Counted from the first letter of the stretch, positions 13,903 to 22,956 are shown. The stretch is 64,000 bases of DNA from Bacilli bacterium (GCA_900772415.1 CAAHEC010000063.1:1-64000); one strand, 5' to 3'. Notes: generated from the sequence alone by a model not told the origin. Numbers and translations are program-made.

Positions 13903-14337
13903 TTAATATGTTGGTAATTTTAAGTTAGAAGAAGCATCCTTAGTAGTATGTGATATAACAATTCCAAAAATAATTGATAATATAATCATTATGATCAATA
14001 CTGAACTAATTACAATACCCGATATTGCAAAGCCTTCTCCTTCACCATCATTTTTATTAGCATTTACTAGCCCAATTATGGAGAAAATTAGTCCTAGAAA
14101 AGATGCATACCCGCAAAAAAAAGGGAAAACAAGTGATGTTACAAATCCTATAATTGCCATGTTATTACTCTTTTTATTTACGTTTGTATCTACTAAATTG
14201 GTTGCTTTATCATTAGTGTTTTCATACAACGCACTATCTTCTAAAAATATTTCTTCATAAGTTTTTGCACCACAATTAGGGCAAATTTTACTTTCATTTT
14301 CTAATTTTTTTCCGCATTCCACGCAAAATTTATCCAT
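13903..14337 (-). CDS. Zinc-ribbon plus DUF4190-like membrane protein
   Basis: 144 aa. Residues 1-24 form a zinc ribbon (CVECGKKL, then CPNCGAK). After an acidic linker, residues ~58-135 make two membrane spans with the DUF4190 pattern: MAIIGFVTSLVFPF, GLIFSIIGLVNA, a polar loop KNDGEGEGFAISGIVI, and a last span. AAGGAG lies upstream of the ATG. The function is unknown. It probably shares a transcript with the DUF2752 gene downstream. Confidence 0.85.
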   Translation of the reverse strand: MDKFCVECGKKLENESKICPNCGAKTYEEIFLEDSALYENTNDKATNLVDTNVNKKSNNMAIIGFVTSLVFPFFCGYASFLGLIFSIIGLVNANKNDGEGEGFAISGIVISSVLIIMIILSIIFGIVISHTTKDASSNLKLPTY

Positions 14338-14400
14338 AATATAAACTCCTTTCTTTTTTTAGTTAGTATATCAATTTGAGATAATTTCTAGGTTAGAAAA

Positions 14401-17361
14401 TTAATTTTCCTTGTCATCTTTTATATCTTCTAACTTTACACTTACAAGTTTAGATACACCAGACTCTTGCATTGTAATACCATATAAAACATCAGCGTAT
14501 TCCATTGTTTTCTTCTTATGGGTAATCACAATAAATTGTGTTTTATTTTTAAATTCATTTAAGAATTTTCCAAAGTTATCTACGTTTACTTCATCAAGTG
14601 CTGCTTCAACCTCATCCAAAATGCAGAATGGAACTGGTCTTGTCTCTAATATTGCAAATAAAAGTGATATTGCGGTTAATGTTTTTTCACCACCAGATAA
14701 AAGTGAAATATGTTTTAGTGTTTTTCCTGGAGGTAATGCCTTAATATCTATACCTGTTGTTAAAACATCTTCTGGATTAGTTAATTTAAGTTCAGCATCT
14801 CCACCAGAAAATAACTTTTTAAATACTTCTTTAAACTTAACTTTAATAACATTAAAAGTTTCTAAGAACTTTTCTTTCATTATACCATCTAATTCTTTGA
14901 TTATTTCTAAAATGGTATCTTCCGCTTTTTCTAAGTCAGATTTTTGTGCTGTTAAAAAGTCGTACCTTTCAGAAATCCTTTCATACTCTTCTATTGCACC
15001 TACGTTTACGTCACCTAACTTTTTAATTTCAGATTTACATTTATCTACGATTTCCCTTGCCTCTTTAGGATCCATATCAAGGAAATAATTAGCCTTAGCC
15101 TTTTCAAAGGTCATAGAATAATCTTCCGTTAATGTATTAAGTAAGTTATCTAGCATAACGTCTGCTCTATTTACCTTTATTTCTAAATCTTTTAGCTCTT
15201 TTGTTTTGACATAATATTCTTGGTTATTTAATTTATTATTCTTTTCCATGGTAAATATGGTATCTTTATAATCAGTTATTTCAGATTTTAATGAATCAAT
15301 CTTAAGCGATAATTCATTTTTTTCCTTTTCTTTTTCATAGTATTCTTCTACTATTTTTTCTTCTTCTTTAGAAAGTGCTCCACTTTCTAGTTCATCTAAA
15401 GTTTTACTTTCTGTTTTTAACTTTTCTAATTCCTCAGAAAATAACTTATACCTTTCGGACTCAAACTTAAGTGATATTTCATAATTTGTCTTTTCTTCTA
15501 ATAATTTATTTCTTTCTTCTAAAACCGTCTTGTACAAATCATCATTTTTATTTATAGCCTCTTCTATTTCTGCTCTTTTAATTTGCACACTATTTAGATA
15601 TTTTAAGTTATCTTCTAAATCATGCTTTTGAGTTATCAAATTAGTTGTTTGCCTTGCATTTCCTCCGGTTAAAGACCCTCCTTGATGAAGCAATTCTCCA
15701 TCTAACGTAACTATTTTATATCTATAGTTTATTTTTCTTGCTACTTTATTTGCACTATCTATATCACTAACTACTATGGTTGTTCCAAGTTGATTTTTTA
15801 TTATGTTATCATATGTTGATTCATATCTTACTAAATCTGATGCAACACCTATAAACTCACTTAAATCTTTTAAAATTCTATATGTATCCCTATCAATTTC
15901 TCTTTTCTTTATTATGTTAAGTGGGAAAAATGTTGCTCTACCAAATTTATTTACCTTTAAGAAATTAATAGCTTCTTTAGCACAAAACTCATCATCACAC
16001 ACTATAAAGTTAGAAGATGAGGAAAGTGCTGTTGATATTGCGGTAGTATACTCCCTATCAGTTTCAATTAAAGCTCCTATAACATTATGAATACCAGAAA
16101 GTTTAGGATTATCTAAAACGTTTTTAACGGCAAAAGGAAGTCCTGAATTATTTTCTATTGCATTTTTTAACATTTCAATTTTGTATTTAGTTTCGTTTTC
16201 TAATCTGTTTTGTTTATTTAAAATATTTTCGTTATCATCATGAGTTTTTCTTACACTTATAAATTCTTCTTCTTTTTCGTTTAATTTTAAAACTGCAGAA
16301 TTTACTTTTTTATTTAATATTTCTATGGTGTTTTTAATACCAAACATTTCATTTTCTTTTTTCAAAATAGACTCTTTTATATTAACTAAGTTATCGTGTA
16401 CCTTGCTATCTTTAGCATCGTACTTTTGTCTTTCTACGATAAGATCTTTCTTACCAAGTAAATCTCTTGCTTCTTCTACTTTTTTAGTTAAAAGAGATTG
16501 CATTTTATATAGTTCTTCTTCTTTTTTAGTTTGAATAAGTTTTAGTTCTTCTACTTTTGATGAAGAAACATTACTATCTTTTTCTAGTTTAATTACATCT
16601 TCAGATAACTCATTTATCTTATGTTTATTTAGTTGATATTCTGCATTTATCTTATCTACTTCACTTACTATTAAAGATACTTCAACTTCATTTAATTTAC
16701 TTTTATTTTCTAAATATTTTTTTGCATCACTACTTTGTTTTTTTAATGGTGCGATACTTGTTTCAAGCTCTAATATAATATCGTTTACACGAGACATATT
16801 ATCATGCGTTCTATCTAGTTTTCTTAATGCTTCATCTTTTCTTTTCTTATACTTTAAAGTACCTGCAGCAGATTCAAATATTATTCTTCTCTCTTCTGGT
16901 TTATTAGATAAAATTGCACCTATATCACCTTGTGATATTATGTTAAATGACTCTTTATTAACACCCGTATCAACCAATAAATCTTGAATGTCTTTTAGTC
17001 TTACCTTTTCGTTATTTAGGTAATACTCATTTTCACCTGTTTTATAAATACATCTTTTAATTGATACTTCACTATAATCTACCGGTAAATATTTATCAGC
17101 ATTATCAAATACTAAGGTTACACTGGCCGATTGCGCTGCACGTCTTGATTTACTACCAGAAAAAATAACGTCGCTCATTAAGCCTTCACCACGTAATTGT
17201 TTAACTGATTGTTCTCCTAATACCCAGCGTACAGCATCTACTATGTTACTTTTACCACTTCCGTTTGGGCCTACAACACCTGCTATTCCTTTATTAAGTT
17301 CTATTTTTGTTTTTTCTGCAAACGACTTAAAACCTGATGTACGAATCTCTTTTAAATACAT
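14401..17361 (-). CDS. smc: Chromosome segregation protein SMC, short-armed
   Basis: 986 aa; the ATPase of the SMC-ScpAB condensin. N-terminal head with Walker A GPNGSGKSN (31-39), then coiled coil (~170-400), a hinge (~407-575, from LPFAVKNVLDNP to GGSLTGGNAR), the returning coil (~575-780), and the C-terminal head with signature LLSGGEKTL and Walker B FCILDEVEAALDE. All catalytic parts are present. The usual bacterial length is near 1,180, and the missing ~200 residues come about equally from both coiled-coil arms. The start overlaps the rnc stop (TAATG). Its partners scpA and scpB are encoded at 44.3-45.6 kb. Confidence 0.97.
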   Translation of the reverse strand: MYLKEIRTSGFKSFAEKTKIELNKGIAGVVGPNGSGKSNIVDAVRWVLGEQSVKQLRGEGLMSDVIFSGSKSRRAAQSASVTLVFDNADKYLPVDYSEVSIKRCIYKTGENEYYLNNEKVRLKDIQDLLVDTGVNKESFNIISQGDIGAILSNKPEERRIIFESAAGTLKYKKRKDEALRKLDRTHDNMSRVNDIILELETSIAPLKKQSSDAKKYLENKSKLNEVEVSLIVSEVDKINAEYQLNKHKINELSEDVIKLEKDSNVSSSKVEELKLIQTKKEEELYKMQSLLTKKVEEARDLLGKKDLIVERQKYDAKDSKVHDNLVNIKESILKKENEMFGIKNTIEILNKKVNSAVLKLNEKEEEFISVRKTHDDNENILNKQNRLENETKYKIEMLKNAIENNSGLPFAVKNVLDNPKLSGIHNVIGALIETDREYTTAISTALSSSSNFIVCDDEFCAKEAINFLKVNKFGRATFFPLNIIKKREIDRDTYRILKDLSEFIGVASDLVRYESTYDNIIKNQLGTTIVVSDIDSANKVARKINYRYKIVTLDGELLHQGGSLTGGNARQTTNLITQKHDLEDNLKYLNSVQIKRAEIEEAINKNDDLYKTVLEERNKLLEEKTNYEISLKFESERYKLFSEELEKLKTESKTLDELESGALSKEEEKIVEEYYEKEKEKNELSLKIDSLKSEITDYKDTIFTMEKNNKLNNQEYYVKTKELKDLEIKVNRADVMLDNLLNTLTEDYSMTFEKAKANYFLDMDPKEAREIVDKCKSEIKKLGDVNVGAIEEYERISERYDFLTAQKSDLEKAEDTILEIIKELDGIMKEKFLETFNVIKVKFKEVFKKLFSGGDAELKLTNPEDVLTTGIDIKALPPGKTLKHISLLSGGEKTLTAISLLFAILETRPVPFCILDEVEAALDEVNVDNFGKFLNEFKNKTQFIVITHKKKTMEYADVLYGITMQESGVSKLVSVKLEDIKDDKEN

Positions 17362-18041
17362 TACTTTTCGCTCCTTCTTATAGAGGCTTTTTTCTCTAGT
17401 GCGTGATGAGCTGCCTCTTGTTCTGCCTCTTTTTTAGATTTTGCTGTTCCAGTACCTAGTACTATACCATCTACTATTACGTTCATGGTAAAGGTTCTAT
17501 CATGAGCTGGTCCTTCTTCTTTTACAAGTTCATAAGTTACTGACTTTTTAGTAGTTTGAACCATCTCTTGTAAATTAGATTTATAATCCATAAAAAATGT
17601 TTCTGGTTTATCTTCAATAAACGGAATAACAACATCATACACTATTTCCCTTGCTTTAGGATATCCTTGATCTAAATACACTGCTCCTAAAAAGGATTCA
17701 AACATATCCGCAAGTGTTGCTTTCCTATATCTTCCGCCTTGCGCTTCTTCTCCTTTTCCTACTTTTACATATTTAGGAAAATCCAAAAGCAAAGCATATT
17801 CATATAAAGCATTTTCACATACATACATTGACCTTATTTTAGTCATTTTTCCTTCTTCATAATCAAACTTATTATAAAGATAATCACTCATAATTAAATC
17901 TAAAACTTTATCACCTAAAAACTCAAGTCTTTGGTAATCTTCTAAAGATTCATGTTCATTACAATATGATGAATGTGAAAAGGCTGTATCATAAATATGC
18001 ATATTATTTGTTTTAATATTAAATTTATCTAATAATTCCAT
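17361..18041 (-). CDS. rnc: Ribonuclease III
   Basis: 226 aa double-strand-specific endonuclease for rRNA and mRNA processing. The catalytic domain has the signature QRLEFLGDKVLDLIM with its metal-binding acidic residues, and DMFESFLGAVYLDQG with the second set. A double-stranded-RNA-binding domain follows (~150-220: SNLQEMVQTTK, GTGTAKSKKEAEQEAAHHAL). The start used is the ATG six to seven bases behind GGGTGAT; the ATG five codons earlier overlaps this site. rnc-smc is a conserved order in Bacillota. Confidence 0.97.
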   Translation of the reverse strand: MELLDKFNIKTNNMHIYDTAFSHSSYCNEHESLEDYQRLEFLGDKVLDLIMSDYLYNKFDYEEGKMTKIRSMYVCENALYEYALLLDFPKYVKVGKGEEAQGGRYRKATLADMFESFLGAVYLDQGYPKAREIVYDVVIPFIEDKPETFFMDYKSNLQEMVQTTKKSVTYELVKEEGPAHDRTFTMNVIVDGIVLGTGTAKSKKEAEQEAAHHALEKKASIRRSEK

Positions 18042-18059
18042 ATTTTTATCACCCATTAA

Positions 18060-18068
18060 ATTATAACA
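18060..18068 (-). promoter_or_regulatory. Extended -10 promoter of rnc-smc
   Basis: Minus-strand TGTTATAAT, placed on the downstream side of the terminator that closes the neighbouring HD gene, and about 20 bases from the rnc start. Confidence 0.6.
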
Positions 18069-18094
18069 AAAAAACTAGATTTAATCTAGTTTTA
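18067..18094 (-). terminator. Intrinsic terminator of the NADAR/HAD operon
   Basis: ACTAGA-TTAAA-TCTAGT on the minus strand, extended by AAAA/TTTT pairs and a T-run. It lies just past the HD gene. Confidence 0.85.
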
Positions 18095-18100
18095 TAAGGT

Positions 18101-18712
18101 TTATAAATTTTCTTTTATCTCTGGGAATAAATCATATAAATTATATCCAAGTAAATTATCAAAGTACTCCTTTAATTTATACGTTTCTTTTATGTGATAA
18201 TGAGTATTTTTATATACTCCATGTCTTAAAAGCAAATCCATCATTCTTTTATCTACTGTATATATTTTATCAGTACACATTAAATCACATAAACTTATTA
18301 TCTTTTCATAAATTGTATATTCGTCTTTTATGTATTCTTTTATAAACTCATAGTTTTTATCACCTAAATCAGTATAATCCCTATCATTTGCTAAACAGTT
18401 GATATCATTATTTAAAAACGAATGCTTTATACATATACTTGCATACTCTTCATCATAACCTAAAGACTTAATATAATTATAACCATTTATAGCATGGGGT
18501 ATTACTCCATCACCACTATTCCATCCATACCTTTTACCAATATCATGAATATAACCTAATGCAATTGCAAAATCACTATCTAAATTTAGTTTACTTGCTA
18601 TAACACCTGCTACATAACCTATGTTTTTAGAATGTTTTATCCATTTATCACTTGAAGTCTTACCTATATTTTCATTTAGTAAATCTAAAGCCTCTTTACT
18701 TGTTAGTTTCAT
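18101..18712 (-). CDS. HD-domain phosphohydrolase
   Basis: 203 aa. The HD metal site is complete in outline: H27 (IKHSKN), H56-D57 (GYIHDIGKR), His in IPHAINGYNYI, and His in CIKHSFLNND. Proteins of this size cut small phosphorylated substrates such as nucleoside monophosphates, dinucleotides or cyclic nucleotides. The start overlaps the HAD gene stop (ATGA) and a terminator follows, making it the last gene of a five-gene operon with a HAD/nucleoside-hydrolase fusion, NADAR, GNAT and HAD. The company suggests a nucleotide or sugar-phosphate substrate; that is inference. Confidence 0.85.
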   Translation of the reverse strand: MKLTSKEALDLLNENIGKTSSDKWIKHSKNIGYVAGVIASKLNLDSDFAIALGYIHDIGKRYGWNSGDGVIPHAINGYNYIKSLGYDEEYASICIKHSFLNNDINCLANDRDYTDLGDKNYEFIKEYIKDEYTIYEKIISLCDLMCTDKIYTVDKRMMDLLLRHGVYKNTHYHIKETYKLKEYFDNLLGYNLYDLFPEIKENL

Positions 18713-19227
18713 AATAACACCTCTTTATTTAATAAATTTTCAACATCAATTGGTGACATTGCATTTATTCCCATTCTTCTAAAACGTTTTAAATTTCTTT
18801 TTTGTTCATCAATAAATAACATCTCATCTAAATTACAATTATTTATAGCTCTAATAATTCTAACTGCATCACATTTTTCATCCTGCGATTTACAAGAAAA
18901 TAACTTTATATAATTTCCATAATGTTTATTAATAAAGTTTTCTTTAGCTTTCAAATGAAAAGAAAATCTCATGCCAGATACACAATATAAATTAGCATTT
19001 TTATCTTTTAATATGTTTGCAAGTTTATACAATGCTTCATTTCTGGTGCAAGGTTCTATTGTTTCATAAAAAGTATCTGGATATAAATATGCATTTAAAT
19101 AATAATTTAAACGTGTTTCCTTATCCTTATTACGATGTTTTGCAAAATCAAAATCTTTATGAGTTGCAAGTGTGTTATCAAAATCAAATATAACTACCTT
19201 AATTTTGTTTAAATCTATTTTATTCAT
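18709..19227 (-). CDS. HAD-superfamily hydrolase
   Basis: 172 aa. Motif I is IFDFDNTLAT (nucleophile D15, acid D17), motif II is the Ser of CVSGMR, and motif III is the FIDEQKRNL region with Lys upstream in CKSQDEK. The insert after motif I (FDFAKHRNKDKETRLNYYLNAY) looks like a small helical cap. The start is the ATG behind GGAAGTGA; three codons upstream there is an in-frame GTG. It overlaps both the GNAT gene and the HD gene, so expression is coupled. The substrate is unknown, most likely a small phosphate ester. Confidence 0.85.
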   Translation of the reverse strand: MNKIDLNKIKVVIFDFDNTLATHKDFDFAKHRNKDKETRLNYYLNAYLYPDTFYETIEPCTRNEALYKLANILKDKNANLYCVSGMRFSFHLKAKENFINKHYGNYIKLFSCKSQDEKCDAVRIIRAINNCNLDEMLFIDEQKRNLKRFRRMGINAMSPIDVENLLNKEVLL

Positions 19228-19795
19228 TATTATCACTTCCTAATACAATATTATCAACGTTAAATTTTTTTCTAATTATTAACTTTATAAATTTAGAACT
19301 TGTCATATTAACATATCTTTTTCTTAAAACTTCCTCTGTTATAGGGTAATCTTTATTAGTTGTTAATATCTCATATTTTACATTGTTATCAACTATAAAT
19401 TTGTTACTACTGAAAAAACCATTTTTTAAATAAAAATTTCTTCTTGAAAGTTTCTCATCATTAACGTTTTTGTTGGCATACTCGATGCATAACAGTATGT
19501 TATTATATTTTTTTCTTAAATTGCTTAATATCATTGAGCCATAACCTTTATTTCTCTTATTTATATCAACTGCAAAATACATAAGGTATGAAACATCATC
19601 ATAATTTACGATATAATAAAATCCAATTAAATCATTGTTATCATATACAACGTTAAATTCTACATTTTTTTCTTTTGCACATTTTTCTAAAATTAAAAAC
19701 GAAAATCTCTCATCTTTATTAAAAGAATTAATGTAAATATTTTTAATTTTCTTTTTATCTTTCACAAGAAAATATGAAGTGTATTTTAAAATCAT
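19220..19795 (-). CDS. GNAT-family acetyltransferase
   Basis: 191 aa. Residues ~15-130 carry the GNAT core: NDLIGFYYIVNYDD, a strand MYFAVDINKRNKGYGSMIL containing the acetyl-CoA loop (R-N-K-G-Y-G), and the C-terminal YLKNGF pattern typical of the fold. The last ~55 residues are basic and unassigned. The ATG behind AGGTGATC is used; an in-frame GTG lies four codons earlier. It is tightly coupled to the HAD gene. The acceptor is unknown, but its place in a nucleotide-handling operon invites a nucleotide, tRNA or amino-sugar acceptor. Confidence 0.8.
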   Translation of the reverse strand: MILKYTSYFLVKDKKKIKNIYINSFNKDERFSFLILEKCAKEKNVEFNVVYDNNDLIGFYYIVNYDDVSYLMYFAVDINKRNKGYGSMILSNLRKKYNNILLCIEYANKNVNDEKLSRRNFYLKNGFFSSNKFIVDNNVKYEILTTNKDYPITEEVLRKRYVNMTSSKFIKLIIRKKFNVDNIVLGSDNNE

Positions 19796-19824
19796 TTTTA
19801 TGATCACCTAACTCTTTCTAACAA

Positions 19825-20271
19825 TTAATGATCTTTCAAATTTCTTCTAACTTCCATTAATATTTTTCCTAAATAATTTTTATGCTCTTTATTTTTACAT
19901 TCTTCACAAGTACATTCTCCCCACATATTATCATGCCATCCAGTTGTATCTTCAATTAATTCCATATTTCCTGTGTCTAACAATTCTTTTAAACATTCAG
20001 GGTTTTGTTTAAATTTTTCAAAAACTACCTTTTTCATTAAATTATATTTTACATTATCCCAATCTGTCCTTACAAATCTAGATAATTCTCTAGTTACATG
20101 TTTCGCCTCATCAGGTATAAGTTTTGTCATCAATTTCTTAATATCTTCATCTAGAAATTTTTCAGCATGATAAGCCGCTTCACTTGATGAAAATTTTAAA
20201 TTACCTATTTTCACGGTGCACATATAATAATTTGTAAGTTTTGTATCATTTTTAAAATAATATTTATCCAT
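19825..20271 (-). CDS. NADAR-family protein (YbiA-like N-glycosidase)
   Basis: 148 aa. The NADAR (DUF1768) pattern is clear: FSSSEAAYHAEKF at the start, RTDWDNVKYNLMKKVV in the middle, DTGNMELIEDTTGWHDNMWGE, then NYLGKILMEVR at the end. NADAR proteins act on N-glycosidic bonds, including breakdown of riboflavin-pathway intermediates and removal of ADP-ribose from guanine bases. An unusual insert with CTCEEC sits between the W-G and the N-Y-L-G motifs and could bind zinc. It lies two bases after the HAD/nucleoside-hydrolase gene with AGGAGG, so the two are co-translated. Confidence 0.88.
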   Translation of the reverse strand: MDKYYFKNDTKLTNYYMCTVKIGNLKFSSSEAAYHAEKFLDEDIKKLMTKLIPDEAKHVTRELSRFVRTDWDNVKYNLMKKVVFEKFKQNPECLKELLDTGNMELIEDTTGWHDNMWGECTCEECKNKEHKNYLGKILMEVRRNLKDH

Positions 20272-20273
20272 TT

Positions 20274-21692
20274 TTATTTTCCTCCTAACCTTTTAAATAA
20301 GTCTTCATATATTTTATCTCTATCTAATTTAGTAACAAAAGTTATCATACGTTTATTGTTAGTAGGTTCATACGAAGTATCTTCTTTTATTATCGGGCAA
20401 CAAATATCTTTTGTTTCAAACCAAGTTTTATTTATCATATAAGCAATAACAGATATATCCCAAATTACTCTTTTGTTTTGGACTCCGTGATATCCATCAT
20501 TGTAAAATCTATCTATCAAATAATTACATAATTCTGATTTATTTTCTAATTTATCTTTCAAAGTATTAACGTCTATCATAAGGTTATTAACAACGTTATA
20601 GCAAGGAAGAATGGTTAATTTTACGTCCGAATCAAATACCGTTTTAACCGCCTTAACGTCCTGTCTAAAATTAAATTCTATATTATCTTTATAATCAGGT
20701 TCATTTCCACCAAACCAGATAACTTCTATCTTATTAATTATTTTAGGTTCTTTTTTTATAGCAAGTGCAACATTTGTAATAGCACCTATTGCCATTATGT
20801 AAGTCTTATCATTTTTTTGTGCCACTTCTATTATTTTATTAACCGCATCATTATCTTCATCATATCCATTTTGCATATAATTTATAGAACCTTTAAACAC
20901 TTTATTATCATAATCAAAATTAAGCCAATTACATATTTTTAAAATTTCTTTATAGCTTAAGTCTTGCCCATTTTTAACACTAACATTTTTTGACAAATGA
21001 AAAAATGGTGCAACCGTAATTGCTTCTATATTAAATATATCTTTTGATTTTATTAAGTAAGATAAAGCAAACTGATCATCACATTCATTATACGTATCAG
21101 TATCTAATATTACGGTTACTTTTTTATTTGAAAGTTTATCATAGATTTCTTTCCAAGAACGTACTCTTTCAAATTCTTTTGAATCTTTGTTATACAAAGT
21201 ATCCATAATAATCGCTCTTAATCCGTGATTTGCAATATCTTTACATATTCTTTTAGAATCATCTATCATAACATCTATATTATATTTAAGACATATCTTT
21301 GTTTTAGAATGACTATCATATGCATCAACTAAAAATAATTTATCATAATAAATATCGTTTTCCTTAAGCCATCTAACAGTCATACCATAAGGATTGCTAT
21401 ACTCTCCATTATCTCTTCCTGTTATAATATATATTTCATTTCCTTCTTCTTTTAATTTTCTTATATACTTCTGGCAATTATTTATTGGTTTTAAAAGTGA
21501 TGCAAAATATTCTATATTATCCAAATAAAACTTTTTTTCATATTCATAATCCCAATCAAACATATATCTAATTTGTACATTTTTATTTACAATACCACGT
21601 CCACCAAGTTCTTTATCATGTTTCAAATATTGATCTTTAAGTACTTCATCAAAATTAGAAAGAACGTTATCTATGTCTATTCCTATTCTCAT
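20274..21692 (-). CDS. Fusion protein: HAD-type 5'-nucleotidase plus nucleoside N-ribohydrolase
   Basis: 472 aa, two enzymes in one chain. Residues 1-190 are a HAD domain like deoxy-nucleotidases: GIDIDNVLSNF (D5, D7), IITGRDN (T91-R93), and MIDDSKRIC (D144-D145). Residues ~192-465 are an inosine-uridine-preferring nucleoside hydrolase: VTVILDTDTYNECDDQFAL with the calcium-binding Asp set (D197, D199, D205, D206), AIGAITNVALAI, and WFGGNEP. Together they could strip phosphate from a nucleotide and then the base from the ribose. AAGAGGTAG precedes the ATG. It heads the operon with NADAR, GNAT, HAD and HD. Confidence 0.9.
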   Translation of the reverse strand: MRIGIDIDNVLSNFDEVLKDQYLKHDKELGGRGIVNKNVQIRYMFDWDYEYEKKFYLDNIEYFASLLKPINNCQKYIRKLKEEGNEIYIITGRDNGEYSNPYGMTVRWLKENDIYYDKLFLVDAYDSHSKTKICLKYNIDVMIDDSKRICKDIANHGLRAIIMDTLYNKDSKEFERVRSWKEIYDKLSNKKVTVILDTDTYNECDDQFALSYLIKSKDIFNIEAITVAPFFHLSKNVSVKNGQDLSYKEILKICNWLNFDYDNKVFKGSINYMQNGYDEDNDAVNKIIEVAQKNDKTYIMAIGAITNVALAIKKEPKIINKIEVIWFGGNEPDYKDNIEFNFRQDVKAVKTVFDSDVKLTILPCYNVVNNLMIDVNTLKDKLENKSELCNYLIDRFYNDGYHGVQNKRVIWDISVIAYMINKTWFETKDICCPIIKEDTSYEPTNNKRMITFVTKLDRDKIYEDLFKRLGGK

Positions 21693-21709
21693 TTTATCTA
21701 CCTCTTAAC

Positions 21710-21767
21710 AATTATAACAAAAACAAATAAAAAAAAGAACTTTGCCATTATATCAATGTAAAGTTCT
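21710..21767 (-). promoter_or_regulatory. Terminator-promoter cassette, copy 1
   Basis: Read on the minus strand: a hairpin (AGAACTTTACATT.../GGCAAAGTTCT) with a T8 run ends the MATE-like gene, and about 15 bases on, TGTTATAAT (21719-21711) is an extended -10 for the fusion-gene operon. It matches 23468-23525 at 55 of 58 positions. Confidence 0.75.
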
Positions 21768-21771
21768 TAAA

Positions 21772-22941
21772 TTACTTATTTAATGAGTTATTTTTATGTT
21801 TTTTACCTATTATATTTAAAACAACAAATTGATAAAAACTAGATGCTACTTGTCCTATCGCTGTACAATAAGGAGTACGTAATAGAGATAATAGCATTCT
21901 ACCTATGTTAGCTACAATTTTATTTATTGTTATTTTTGTTGGAGAATACTCTAAATTCAAATATGTCGTTTTTAAACTATATACTGGATATATTAAATAG
22001 TTAAATATTTCTGTACCTAAAAATATAAGTGTGATTACCAAATTCAGTTTATAATTGTGGTAAAAAATTAAAAACATAACAAATACACTAAATAGCAACA
22101 ACATCAATAATTTATAAGCATTTTTCTTACTTTCTCTATAATTAAATTTTCCTTTTGCTATATCTATTTTAGCTACCGTGTTAATTGAATCAAATACATC
22201 CCACTGCGTATCAGTTATTAATGCTACAAACGAAATTGCAAGAGTATATTCTTCACCATATGATGTTGCATTCGATAGTCCAAATAAAAATATAATCAAA
22301 AAACATAAATTATGGAAAAAGTTTACAGAATCATATCTAATCCATTTTTTTATATTAAATTTAAAGTTAATTTTTTCTCTTTCCTTAATAACCAAATATA
22401 TTGTAAATATCAAAATAGAAGTTAGTGTTAAAGAAATAATTATCATGCTATTTTTAAATAATAAAGCCGATAGAATTAAAACCGTGAAGTTTAAAATATT
22501 AAATGAAAAAGAATAAATGTTTGCTAGCTTATTTTTTTCTTCATAATATAATTTTTCGATTATGGTTGAGTAAATAAGTTGAATATAAAATTGCATTAGT
22601 GAATATATAGTAAATAATCTATAAGTAGATACATTCATATTCATAAATTTTATATAATTATCAACGTTGATAATTATAAATCCATAAACAACAAAACCTA
22701 ATATAATCGTTAAAAATATGCCATTTCCAACAGCATATTTATCTTTATCCTTTTCTTTTGAAATGTTACTTCCTATACTAAAAACCGATTTAAACAAACA
22801 AGTTATAAATTGTACAGGATATGTAATGGTAAAAACGTTAATTAAATTTTTATCCACAATAATGCTTAATAAAAACCAAGACAATATGGGAATAAATGAT
22901 AATAACGCAGTATCAAAACTCACTCTTAATAATCTTTTCAT
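21772..22941 (-). CDS. MATE-like multi-pass membrane transporter
   Basis: 389 aa with 10-12 hydrophobic segments. The layout (an FDTALLSFIPIL start, ITYPVQFITCLFKSVFSIGSNIS, then alternating spans and short basic loops) resembles MATE/MOP-superfamily carriers, which export drugs or lipid-linked sugars. A typical MATE has ~440 residues, so this one is somewhat short, and I could not match a named subfamily. GGAGAAGG precedes the ATG. It is co-transcribed with the HAD gene 15 bases upstream, and the pair is bounded on both sides by copies of the same terminator-promoter cassette. Confidence 0.65.
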   Translation of the reverse strand: MKRLLRVSFDTALLSFIPILSWFLLSIIVDKNLINVFTITYPVQFITCLFKSVFSIGSNISKEKDKDKYAVGNGIFLTIILGFVVYGFIIINVDNYIKFMNMNVSTYRLFTIYSLMQFYIQLIYSTIIEKLYYEEKNKLANIYSFSFNILNFTVLILSALLFKNSMIIISLTLTSILIFTIYLVIKEREKINFKFNIKKWIRYDSVNFFHNLCFLIIFLFGLSNATSYGEEYTLAISFVALITDTQWDVFDSINTVAKIDIAKGKFNYRESKKNAYKLLMLLLFSVFVMFLIFYHNYKLNLVITLIFLGTEIFNYLIYPVYSLKTTYLNLEYSPTKITINKIVANIGRMLLSLLRTPYCTAIGQVASSFYQFVVLNIIGKKHKNNSLNK

Positions 22942-22956
22942 ACCTTCTCCTAAAAA

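Noticed and set aside
14411..15088. Plus-strand 225-codon frame inside smc
   Set aside because: Antisense shadow of the SMC C-terminal head and coil; Ser-rich translation with no start signal.
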